A stretch of DNA of 64,000 nucleotides from Aquanectria penicillioides (lineage: Eukaryota; Ascomycota; Sordariomycetes; Hypocreales; Nectriaceae): positions 3,658,001 through 3,722,000 of the forward strand of contig PYIU01000006.1 of assembly GCA_003415625.1 (NCBI GenBank). Reading direction: 5' to 3'. A model generated the notes under the pieces. That model worked only from the letters and a program-made list of their open reading frames with translations. It had not been told where the DNA came from and did no database searches. A program made the translations under genes and the position numbers. Shown here one piece after another: positions 46,572 to 57,426 of the stretch; the first letter of the stretch is position 1; every line of letters begins with the position of its first letter.

Positions 46572-49477
46572 TCGCTATCGCTCTCTTTGGTCTTTGGTTT
46601 AATCATCTTTCCGATTTGAGACTTGTCAAATCACGGCCAGACGCCTTGAATAGGGAATGTGGTCCGTTTAGACATTCGTGTGCATGCCCTTGCCACCTGT
46701 GGAATTTGCAGGATCGCCATCATCACTGCGCTGCTGCGCTGCAATGTGCGCTGCACTGCGCTGGCAATACAAACTACTGTACACGGTTGATCGACACCAG
46801 GCCTCGTCTCATTAAGGTTTGGCCATTACGTGCCCGTCAGCTCTCTACCACTGCACCTGATGAAGGGGATTTTTGCGCGCCCGGAAATGTCTGCTATTTT
46901 AAGACACAGCCCCGTCGCACGTAGAATAATGGCAGAACAATGAAAGAAAAACAAATAAATGAAATGAATTACCTTGACAAAATACGAAGTATTAATTTTT
47001 GGCTGAAGAATTAAAGCATACACAGGGACTCATTCAAACACCATCAGCGCCTTCGTAACAGGCCCGACAGACTTTCCGCACTAATAAAGATTGATGTAAA
47101 ATACAATAAAACAAATAAAAAAGTTCCTCTGTTTGCACCTCCCTAGCAGCACGGAGTACATACGTTACACATGCTGCAGCATAATGATAATGGCCATTGA
47201 TAGTGGCCACCTTAATTCGCCGCCGAGAAACGCCGACCATCTGCCTGCCCCAACCCCGTCTGCCCGCTACCCAGGGCCAGATGGATGGATCGATGCTCTT
47301 TTGCCGTCTTCCTCCGCTATCCGTACACAAAACATAAAGCCCCGACCGGGTCCACTGTAACCTGACTCTTTGGGACGGGATCCACCGCGGGCACAAGCCA
47401 ACCGCGGAATAAATGTCGCTGAGCTGGAGAGCTGTGGACCATTTTTGCTTTGAACTTGTGGGCTTCAGAAAAGAGAAGCTAGAGTGCGCATATCTGGAGA
47501 CAGGACAAGGATTCCCGAAGCTACCACCTACCTGATCTCCCGATCTCTCCAGGCCCAGACAGGGTTGGGTCGGCGAACCGGGTGGCCAGTCCCCGCCGGC
47601 CCGTGGTCTGTCTGGTCAGGGCCAGATTGAAAAAGGTCTTCTTGGCGTCCGTATCTGTGCTGATGCTGATGCTCCTGCTGATGGGCCATGACAGGGCGCG
47701 CTTCGGATCCAATTGGCCGGCGCCGCGCGACAGCTCTCAAGGACGGGCACGAGCGCATCACGCATGGGGAAGTGGACGTCTACGCCGCGCGCTGCGGCAG
47801 GGAGTCGCGAAACAAAAAGCCCAGGTCAGGTCGAAGCTCGGCCGCGATGCTGTGGATGTGATGGTGATGATGGGTGATGAGAGTGACGGATGGGCGCATC
47901 GCCGGAACCACCACTGGCCCACTTCCACGTAATGATCGGGATGCTGCCCCCTGTCCTCGCCGGCCAAGCCAATGGCCAGCCGCCCCTATATCGGTGTGTC
48001 CCGGTCGGAAACTACATACCTAGTATGCACGCCGCACAGAAGCTCCGGCGGGCTCCTCTTCTATACGCGTGGTTCCCCCACCGGGTAGGTACGTGTGCCC
48101 AGATGCCCAGGCGTCTCGGCGGTCCAGGTTCTGCAGCCATCATCACCCGTCCGTCAACAGATATCCAGAGCCAAGCTTAACAAGTGCCGGCGTTATCGAC
48201 GTTGCCAGACGATGGCCCCAAGCCCACGAATTGTGGGCCCCCCTCCCCGGGGGGGTGTGGGTGGCAGCATGATATGATATACTGAGCTGGCATCCTCTGC
48301 GAGCTGTTGGTTAGACGGGACGAGTCCGAGCAGGTCTGTTGGTCTGTTGGTCTTGGTGCGGTTCTTGTCTTGCCTCTTTTTCGTATCCAGGACCATCTAC
48401 TGCGGTTGGATATCAGAAACGAGATAGATAACCACCCAGACGAATGGTAGCAAGCCGCCAAGACAAACCCATATGCCAATGGAGCTGCGGGGTTCGTTTG
48501 CTCTGCCATGTGGTGTCGTTAGCCGTGGCCATAAATGATACACGAGGGCAGGGATTGGCCAATGCAGGCCTGCTTGGCCCTTTTGAGGACGGGGGTGGCT
48601 TGGGAGTTGGGACATGGAGGGGGGGGGCCATGGCAGGTGGTTCCATCGCCAAGCCGCAAGATGCCGTCGCCCGTTATACCTTCTTGGCGGATGAAGCCAT
48701 AGCTCCACGCCCTGTTTCTGTTCTCCACGAGGAACTCTTCGCCTGGCTTGGCCTGGGCTTGGTTGTAGGGCAGACCAGAACGCCTCATAATACCAATTAC
48801 CAAGATCAAGCCAATTATCGATATTCAGCCTCGCTCGCCAGCAATTTCCGCCCTCTCCGCTCTTCTCCCAAGACCTTTTGATTTTTGCTCCCCGGCCCCG
48901 AGCCTTCTGCGCCGCTTGGAAAGTCCCGCAGCACGACATGCCATTCTCGAGCGCGTCGCCTTCAACGCTGTCCTCTGGATTGCTGCATTTCGCTTGTCGG
49001 ATCTGATAGTGAAACAAGCTGGTGACTTTTCTTCCGCGTCAGATTATGGCGGCTTACACAAACAATCGCCGCTCACGGCCTTTTTTGCTGACAGCTTTTT
49101 GGCGGGCTTGTGGAGCCCGGGAGCGGGTGGGCCGGCCGTTGCCCAAGTTGGCAGCTTTGATAACCGCTTCGCGCCTCTCCAAGTCGCCGGCGCAATGGAA
49201 TGGGTAAGCCAAACCTCCTATTGAGGCAGAATAAACGAACGTCGTCTCGGGTTGAAACAGGCAGGTTGCACGCGGTTGTTGAGGATGCCTCGTATTACCG
49301 ACTACAACATCGCTAGCGACTGAGCTGGTGCAATATGATTTTTGGCTCGGGCAACACACTGAACCATTGCAACTCGTGGTGAGTATCAACAGACGCCACC
49401 TCGAGTTTGATTCTCTTCATTTCTGATCATGGCCATCTCTGTCTAAAGCCTGAACTGCATTGCATCGCCCAAGCTCC

Positions 49478-51072
49478 TCAGTACGGCTTTTCAAACGATG
49501 CATCAAACTCGTCCCTCTCAACGCCGCCCAGCCCTTTCACCACCAATCTTCCGCGGTCTTCTTCCGTGCCGAATGGATTCACTCCATCCTCGTACAAAAA
49601 CGAATCCACCGCCTCGTCAACCCAGACCGCGCGTCCGCTTTCCCAGTCATAGTCTGGCAACACCGCAATGGTCACCCTTGGCCTCTCGGTGACGCACCGC
49701 GAGCGCCACCCGAGTGTGTCGCGCATCTCAACCAGCAGATCTCGGTAGCACTCGTCGGGGTTGAGCCAGCCCAGGAAGCTCAGCTCGACAGAGCGCAGAG
49801 TCGCCGGCAGCTCGGCAAGCACCGACAATAGGTCAGACTGTCGAACGAGGACCCTCGACAGGCCAAAGTGCCGTAGACGCGGCCAGTTTTCGATGGGGAA
49901 GATGGTTCGCAGCGGGAGGAAGAACTCCTCTTGTTGGTACTCTTCGTCTATAAAATGCCCTGGGTTTCCGTTTGGATCCACTTCCGTGCTGTTTCGCAAG
50001 CATATGTGCTCGAGGTCTTTTGCCTCGGCCAGCGCCTTGCGCAGATTCCCGCTACGAAAGGACACCCAGTCCTCGTGCTCGATCAGGCCGGTAAAAAGAG
50101 CCAAGTCGAGCCGTCGGAACCCAGCCCGTTTTAGCAAAGCAGCCATGTTGTCGTACTCGGGGCACGGCTGATCGAAGATGTGGCAATTGATTCCCGTCTT
50201 GATCTCGTGAACATTGATGACCAAATCCGTAACGTGGTGGTTCTGCTCGGGCTCCGCCAGCGTCTTGAGCAGTTCGCGGAATCCGCGCCATTTGTTTCTG
50301 TAGTCCTCGATGGTACTTTCCTCGCCGTAAATCCACCTGTGATTATCTCTGCCATTGTCCACCCAGTCGAGAGCGTCCATTGGCGCTCGCTGGTCCTCAC
50401 AGTTTGCCCAGCCGCGCGATATCGGGTAGACGAAGTCGCGTGGAAAGGCTCGAATCATAGGCGTCTGATATAGAGGTTTTCCGGTCCGCCCGTGAGTTGC
50501 AGGCGTAATGGTAACTCGCTTCAGGGAAGGGAACCTCTCCAGACCGTACTTGAAGGCTTCCACGTCAGCGTTGGATGCTATGGCTTCGTCTTGCCCTTCC
50601 AGCAGTGTCCTATAGTGTTCCCACGATTCCTCTAGGGTAGGTTTATGTGACTCGTCACGGTCAGCTACCTCTCCATCGCGAGAATAAAGCGCTTCTTGGC
50701 GTCCATCTCTGAACCAGCGGGGGCATTCATTGGCCGTCACGATATCCTCGACGCCCTCCCCCATAACACTGGCGTCATATCGTTCCTCGGCCAACTCCGG
50801 GAGGTCCATCAGACGCGCATCGTCCCAAACGACTTCCGTGACCCCATGTCGGAACGTCTCGTGATCTGCAATGGCGCGGAACACGTCAATATTGAGCGGG
50901 TTCGGGATATAAACGCGCGGTCAATGCGTAGCTGCGCAGATCCCTTCAACGCTGAGCATGTTGCACGCACACTTTTGATGTCGCGATTGGCAAGAAAAGA
51001 CAGGATGAGCTCCCGCAGCTCAGGAGGAAGTTGCAATAGAGTGTGAGACGTTGCCGGCTCAGACGAGGTCAT
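49478..51072 (-). CDS. F-box protein with one single-base frameshift
   Basis: Minus strand, one exon. The ATG at 51072 starts MTSSEPATSHT, followed by the F-box LLQLPPELRELILSFLANRDIKSVRATCSAL at residues 12-42. Its frame then meets the downstream frame near 50901-50906. A single missing base (in the short AA or CCC run of ATATCCCGAACCCG) would join LRIDRAFISR to NPLNIDVFRAIADHETF and give about 531 residues. The C-terminal 468 residues hold leucine-rich stretches (LRHFGLSRVL, LRSVELSFLGWL) seen in fungal F-box proteins. F-box proteins recruit SCF ubiquitin ligase substrates through Skp1; the target is unknown. A prediction starting at the internal frame would lose the F-box. The copia element sits 345 bp upstream of the start and may have cut its promoter. 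Confidence 0.78.
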
Positions 51073-51417
51073 CTTTGGCTTTGCATCTCGTATCAATCGT
51101 ATTCGATAATGAGGCGGGGAAGACTTAAAGCTGATGAGTGGAACTAGGCAGCAGCCGGCAATCAAGAGACCAACAACACCAGACTAGCGGCTCGTATGCA
51201 CAATCCCGCCTCGCGTAATTAAAGTGTTGCAGGGTAGATGGAGAATACGAAAACTGCCCGAAATTTATTGTTGAATCGGTCTACATTGGATGAAAACTGC
51301 TTCACGACATGTTTGACACGTTCAACATGGCGCGACAAAACTACAGAGCCAACCGTCTTGGGTGACTTTGATGTAGTAACGGCAATATCGGGCAAAGCTT
51401 CTACCTCGGATATAAGT
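51073..51417. other. remaining promoter of F-box gene up to the retrotransposon
   Basis: 345 bp of unique host DNA, without obvious C-to-T damage, ending in the TAAGT target duplication. No gene seen. Confidence 0.6.
51413..51417. repeat. target site duplication, left copy (TAAGT)
   Basis: TAAGT directly precedes the left LTR and is repeated at 57215-57219 directly after the right LTR. Confidence 0.85.
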
Positions 51418-51676
51418 TGTTGACGGATATAGCGGCCGGGCGAAGGTGGTCGCCGCTATAGATATAGCGGCCGGCCACAAGCCGACCTCAGGGGCCTTAT
51501 GGGCCTAGGTCTTGAGGCCACATATCCTCACAAGGGAATCCCTGCACTGTAAATAGGTAACTGCATTTTGCAACCACTATCTAGCTGCTCCTTATAAATC
51601 CTAATTGATTTAGACCGACCTATTGTATATATTGCCTGCTATAACTGTCCTTATGTATGCCTATATATTGCTTATA
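51418..51676 (+). repeat. left LTR of the copia element
   Basis: 259 bp, from TGTTGACGG to TTGCTTATA. The first about 145 bp are GC-normal; the last about 115 bp carry many C-to-T and G-to-A changes relative to the right LTR. Confidence 0.9.
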
Positions 51677-51690
51677 GGTTATAAGCCTAA
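51677..51690 (+). other. candidate primer-binding site
   Basis: GGTTATAAGCC directly follows the left LTR, where a tRNA primer site should be. RIP mutation prevents naming the tRNA. Confidence 0.35.
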
Positions 51691-54600
51691 AGCTTTAATT
51701 TAAAAAGAAATTATAGCTATTTAAAAGGTTTAAACTAACCTAAAGTTTATCCCTTAAAGTTAGTGCTTATAATATTAATTAATTAAGGTCTTAAGATTTA
51801 AATAATAGCTTTAAAGCTAGCCCTAAAGCTAATCTTTATTATTAAAGCAATTAAATAGATTAATAATAAAGAAGATTTTATTAAAAAAGAAAATAATCTT
51901 AAGGATCTTTTACCCTTTTTTAAAAGATTAATAAAGTCTATTAAAAAGGACCTATAAAAAATTTAGCTAAATTTAAGTATTATAATATAGTAAATAATAA
52001 AAATAATATAATAAATGCAAAAGCTATAAAAGCACTTTAATTAAAAGACTAAAAATAAATTAAAGATTAAATATAAAATATAGCCTAAAAATAAATTAAA
52101 ATTTAAAGTAGAAAATAATAAAAATAAAAGCTTTAAGTATTAAAGAAGCTAATTTTTTTATACCTTAAAGGAGCCTTTAAGAGCTTTAGATAAAATATTT
52201 AGTTTCTTAAGGAATAAAAAGATATTAATAGAGCCTATTTTAAGTAAAAAGAAGATTATAAACTTATAATTAATTAAAATTAAGGATTTTATTAATTTTA
52301 ACTTTAAGATAAAGGAAGATAATATACTTAAGGGATTAAAGAATTAAGCTATTTAAAAGAGATATCTTTTTTATACTATAATTACTATTAAATAGTATAA
52401 AGAGATTAAGATCTTATATTTAAAAGAAATATATTTAATTGCTACTATAAAAATAGCAATTTTATAAAAACTAAAGCTATTATTATTTTTAGTAAAGATT
52501 AATATAAAGGCTATTAAGCTATTAATAAAAAGGTATAATAATATAAAGTCTTAATAGAGTTTAGCTAATTTTTACTAAAAATTAAAGTCCTTAACTCTAA
52601 AGAAACTATAAGGGGTCTAAAGTTATATTAATAACTTTTGCTATATTATAAATAGTATTATTAAAGCTAATAGTAAGCTTTTTAAATACTAAAAAAAGAT
52701 AAGATTTGCAAATAGCATTAAAAAGGTCTTTTTTAAATAAAATGCACTTTAATATAACTATAAGCAAAAGGGGAAATACTAATCTATCTATAAAATATAA
52801 AAAGACTTTATTAATAAAGCCAAAAGTCTATAGACTTTCTAAAAGAAAAGTAAAGACTTTAGTAATAAAAAAGGCATATAAATAAATGCTTAATTAAATA
52901 AAAAGAATAATTGCAAAAGAGATTCTAAAAGCAATAAATGCTTTAACTATAATTAAAAAGGTTATATTATAAAGACTGCCTTATATATAAAATTAAGTAA
53001 ATAAAGTGCTAAAAATATAAAGAAAGCTAAAGATAACTTTAATAATAATAATAATGCCATTTTTATATACTATAAAGGCTTAAAAGTAAGAAAGTTCTTT
53101 AATAATACTTTTATAAGGTTATTAATAGAAAAGGCAGCTATAGTAACAATTTCTAGCCCACTAAAACAGCAATTATATAATCCCCCTAATATTAATAATA
53201 ATACTGCATTAAAGGGTAAGGGAAATAGCAACTTTATTACTATCTTAATATCTATAGAATTAGGCCTTATTAACCAAAAAGACTACTAGCTCTAAAATTT
53301 AAAAGCCAATATATATACTATTAATAACTTTAAATAATTCAAAAAAGATAAATAGTATAAACTTAATAAAATAATGCCAATTCTTATAGGCAAAGGCACT
53401 ATATACCCTATAGCTATAAAAATAGCAATAGTTATACTATTCATAAAGGGAGAGAGAATAAGAACTATAATACTTAAAGATATAGTTCTTATTAAAGATT
53501 TCCTACTAAATATAATCTTTAATAAAAAAGTCTATCTTTTTAGCAATTATATAATTAAAAATAAAATCTTTAATAATAATAGCAAAATTTTTATAACCTT
53601 TAATATCCCTAACTAAAGGTTTCTACTTAAAGCAATAGAAAGCATAATAAGCCATTACTTTACTCCTAAAATAATACTAATATAAATAGAACAGTCTAAA
53701 GTAAGGATATAGCACTAAAAACTTATTTATATAGATTAAAAAGCCCTTAACCATACCTTTAAAATTACAAAAGGTAGGCTTAATAATTATAAGCCACTTA
53801 ATATACCCTATAAAGACTATAAGCTTACTAAAAGCATAAAGTTTTTGCTAAAGATACTATAAAAGAGAGCAAACTATATACTTAACCTCCTTTATATAGA
53901 CCTTATAGAGCTAAGTCTATATATATATAATAGAAAGAGGTATTTTAAGCTTATAATTAATAATAAAAGCTATTACTTTTATAGCAATTTACTTAAAAAG
54001 AAAAGCAATATTGCTATCTTAATAAAAGAAGATCTCTTAATATTTAAAACTATTATAGCCTATAATCTACCCTAAAAGATATAGTTTAATAGCAGCTATA
54101 AATTTATTAATAGAAAGATTAATAAACTCCTTTTAAAAATAGAGATCCCTATAATTATTATACTGCTATATAGCTATAAATAAAATAGCTTTATTAAATA
54201 GGCAAACTATACAATTTAAAAAAAGGCAAAAAGTATAATAATAGCAATAAATATCCCTTTTAAGCTATAAAGAGAGATTATCCTTATAATTATATATATT
54301 GCCAATATTATAGCAATAAGATTACTAAACTAAAAGACCCTTTATAAAGTTTACTTTATAAATTTAATCCTAAAAAAGAAATATATATTAAGTATTAAAT
54401 ATCTATAGATTCTAAAGTTAAAGGCATTTATTTATATTAAATAGAAAAAGTATAATAAATTTAAAAAGATACTGCCTTATAATTAAAAAGAAATCTTTAT
54501 AAAATTCTAAAAAACTAAAGTATATAAAATTTAAAACCCTAAAATAAAGAAAGTTATTATAATAATATATATAGTGTTCTATAAGCCTATTTTATTGCTT

Positions 54601-55365
54601 ATAGCAAAAGGTAAAGAGATTATTTAATTATAGCTAAAAAGAGCATTTAATAACTTTAAGAGATACTTTATAATACTAATAATAGCTATAAAAAAGCAAA
54701 TTCTAGCTATCTATATTAATATTAATCTAATTACAGTCTATAATACCCTTAACTAGCTAAACGCTAACCTTTAGAGGGAGGCATTCTTTAAGAAGATTTA
54801 TACCTTTATTAATAAAGGCATACTTAAATTTATCCTAAAAAGGGAGTTACTAAAAGGCAAAAGACTACTTATAATAAAGTAAATAAATCAATATAAAAAA
54901 GATAAAAATAGCATAATAGTTATATATAAAGCTTAACTTATAGCATATAGCTTTATATAAAAGAAAGGTATTAATTATTAAAAGACCTTTTTCTTTATTA
55001 TAAGAGCTAACTCTTAAAGGATACTATTTATTTATACTATATAGATTAAAAAGAAGCTATTATAAAATAATATAATTATAGTATATTTAAATAAAAAGCT
55101 AAAAGAAGATATTTATATTATAATCTTTTCTTTACTTAATAAGTTCTTTAAAAATCTAAAGTATAAACATTTAGCTAAAAAAGTAGGCTATAAATAAAGC
55201 ATTAAGTATATTATATAGTTGCTTATAGCCCTATATAGCCTTAAGTAAAGTGCCTAATAGTAATAAAAGAAACTAAAAAAGATATTTAATAAATTAGGCC
55301 TTAAGAGGCTATAAAGCAATACTATAGTTTATATAAATTAAATAAGGGAAATTATTATAGCTATA

Positions 55366-55377
55366 TATATAGATAAT
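55366..55377 (+). pseudogene. reverse transcriptase catalytic motif remnant (YIDN for YVDD)
   Basis: The codons TAT ATA GAT AAT are followed by IFIIINNNKD, matching the copia RT block LYVDDIFIIGxNKD with the second Asp changed by G-to-A. It is a decayed fragment only. Confidence 0.7.
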
Positions 55378-56943
55378 ATATTTATAATTATTAATAATAA
55401 TAAAGATATAAATACCTTTATTAATAAACTTATATAGAAAGTAAAGATAAAATTACTTAAATTTCTTAAGCTTTTTTTAAGTATAGCTATTATAGCAAAA
55501 GAAGATAAATTGCTTATATTATTATAAAGAGATTATATAATAAGTATCTTTAAGCAATTTAAATACCTTAACTATAAAGCTATAAATATACTAATAGAAA
55601 TAAAAACCTATTATTTAGCTAAGGCAATTAATATCTTTAGTATAAAGGCTATTAATAAAGAATATATATTAATAATAGGAAAAGTTAACTATCTCTTATA
55701 GTAAAGCCAGCCTAATCTAGCCTTTATATATAGTCTTTAGGCATACTTCTTAAATAGCTTAAGTAAGTAATAACTTAAGACTATAAAAAGAATACTATAA
55801 TACATTAAAGGGAGCCTTAATTACTCTATTTATTATTACTGCCTTAAGGAAGAGTTATATAGCAATCCATTTAGTTTTTATAGCTATTATAACTCTAATT
55901 ATACTAGCTGCCTAAAGATAGTATAATTAACTAAAAGATATATATTCCTTATAAATAAAGGCCTAATTGCATAATTTAATAAGTATTAAAAAACTATAGT
56001 AAAGTCCTTAATAAAAGCTAAATATTATATATTAATAAAGGCAATATTATAAATTATATAAATAAAGAGCTTTATAAAGAAACTTAATAGCCTATTAATT
56101 GCCTTAATAGTAATTTTTATAAATAACTAAAGCACTATAAAGCTAATATATAACCTTAAATTCTATATCTATATAAAGTATATTTAAATATAGTATTACT
56201 TTATAAAAAAGGCTATTAAGGATAATATAATTAAACTATAATATATTAAGTTAAGGTCTAAAGTAATATAAATCAATCTATTATTAAATTAGTTAAAAAG
56301 ATAAAAGGGACCTTAGAGATATAGAAAATAAACAGGCAGTTTTCTTCAATCAATTTTTATTTTTAAAATTCTAAATTTCTTACATTTAGACTCTATTAAA
56401 GTCCTAGTGCAGCCCCTTATAACATTACTTTATTTATAACTTTCTGCCCTATTTTCTTTCTTTCTTTTCTTTAAGGAATACCCTAAAGCATTTAATTAAA
56501 TGCTTTAACACTCTTTTAAGTTGTTTATAGCTGCTTAAAAAGGCTATTCAGTCTTTAACTGAACCTGCTTACCCTATACCCTTTTAAATAGGGTATATAT
56601 TTTAGCCAATGTCCCTATCTACTAATACAATATCTCTTTTACTAAAAACATTATTAATATATTTATAAAGCTATTAATAGGCCTATTACATTGCTCTTTT
56701 ATTAATACCTTAAGATTAAGGCTAAAATTAAAGGAAGTACTATATTAAAAATATTAAAGCAAGTGCAAATAGTGCCTATAAAAGCTTATAGTAATACCTT
56801 TAGCTATAGTAAAAAAGTTCTACTTAAGCAAATAATTGCCCTAGCAATAAAAAAAGAATAACTCTATAATTATATAAAGAATATATATATAAGGAAGGTT
56901 AGAATAGCCTTATAATAGCACCTAAGGATAAGCCCTTAGTCGG

Positions 56944-56955
56944 GCTTAAAGGGAG
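56944..56955 (+). other. polypurine tract of the copia element
   Basis: GCTTAAAGGGAG immediately precedes the right LTR, the expected plus-strand priming site. Confidence 0.6.
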
Positions 56956-57214
56956 TATTGATAGATATAGCGGCCGGGCAAAGGTAGTTGCTGCTATAAA
57001 TATAGCGGCCGGCTATAAGCCGACCTTAGGGGCCTTATAGGCCTAGGTCTTAAGGCCATATATCCTCATAAGGGAATCCCTGCACTATAAATAGGTGACT
57101 GCATTCTGCGACCACTATCTAGCTGCTCCTTATAAATCCTAATTAATCTGGACCGACCCATTGCGCATGTCGCCCGCTGTGACCGTCCCTGCGCGTGCCT
57201 GTATATTGTTTACA
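56956..57214 (+). repeat. right LTR of the copia element
   Basis: 259 bp. The inner about 145 bp are mutated (for example TATTGATAG for TGTTGACGG). The outer about 115 bp keep the original GC-rich sequence and end in TTTACA. Confidence 0.9.
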
Positions 57215-57219
57215 TAAGT
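57215..57219. repeat. target site duplication, right copy (TAAGT)
   Basis: Matches 51413-51417. Confidence 0.85.
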
Positions 57220-57426
57220 CAATGCTAATGACATGCGGGTCAAGCCTCCGATTCACGGACAATGCGCATGGGTTTCTCGAAGAAAGATCATGCCGACACA
57301 CCATCACCGGGTATATACTTTGTTTGTCAAGACCAAGCAACTCTAATAGTCATAGCTCTGCTCTAGAGATCAAGGCGGCAGATAGTTCCAAAGTTGTCGT
57401 GACATGTTAAGGAAGCGCATCTTGAT

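Larger units (their letters stand above)
44884..49477. other. 4.6-kb gene-poor, simple-repeat-rich region
   Basis: Upstream of the OPT gene. It holds several simple repeats and poly-T tracts. The long minus-strand open frame at 45112-46410 owes its length to GC content and a GGA repeat; no domain is seen. A hydrophobic C-terminal stretch in the minus frame ending at 48397 (LLPFVWVVIYLVSD) is the only protein-like hint and is not enough to call a gene. Confidence 0.5.
51418..57214 (+). mobile_element. complete but inactive Ty1/copia LTR retrotransposon, heavily RIP-mutated
   Basis: 5797 bp, flanked by a 5-bp duplication TAAGT. It has 259-bp LTRs starting TG (TA in the right copy) and ending CA (TA in the left copy). 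The interior is extremely AT-rich with countless TA dinucleotides and stops in all frames. Eroded protein signals can still be read in the + direction in copia order. A weak gag zinc-knuckle trace lies near 52935. Near 54936-55020 is a reverse-transcriptase segment (remnant of the KxGIDYxxTF..VRANS block), then YIDN for YVDD at 55366-55377, then RNase H (GKVNYLL..SQPNLAFIYS) near 55676-55740. RT lies far downstream, close to the 3' end, as expected when integrase precedes RT. A purine tract TTAAAGGGAG lies just before the right LTR. No functional product is possible. Confidence 0.92.

Noticed and set aside
48397..49017. 206-codon minus-strand frame ending in a hydrophobic segment
   Set aside because: Trp/Pro/Arg-rich and unlike any family; one hydrophobic stretch is not enough to call a gene.
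53374..53616. 80-codon frame in the AT-rich block
   Set aside because: It is part of the RIP-ruined copia interior and codes for no working protein; kept as part of the element.
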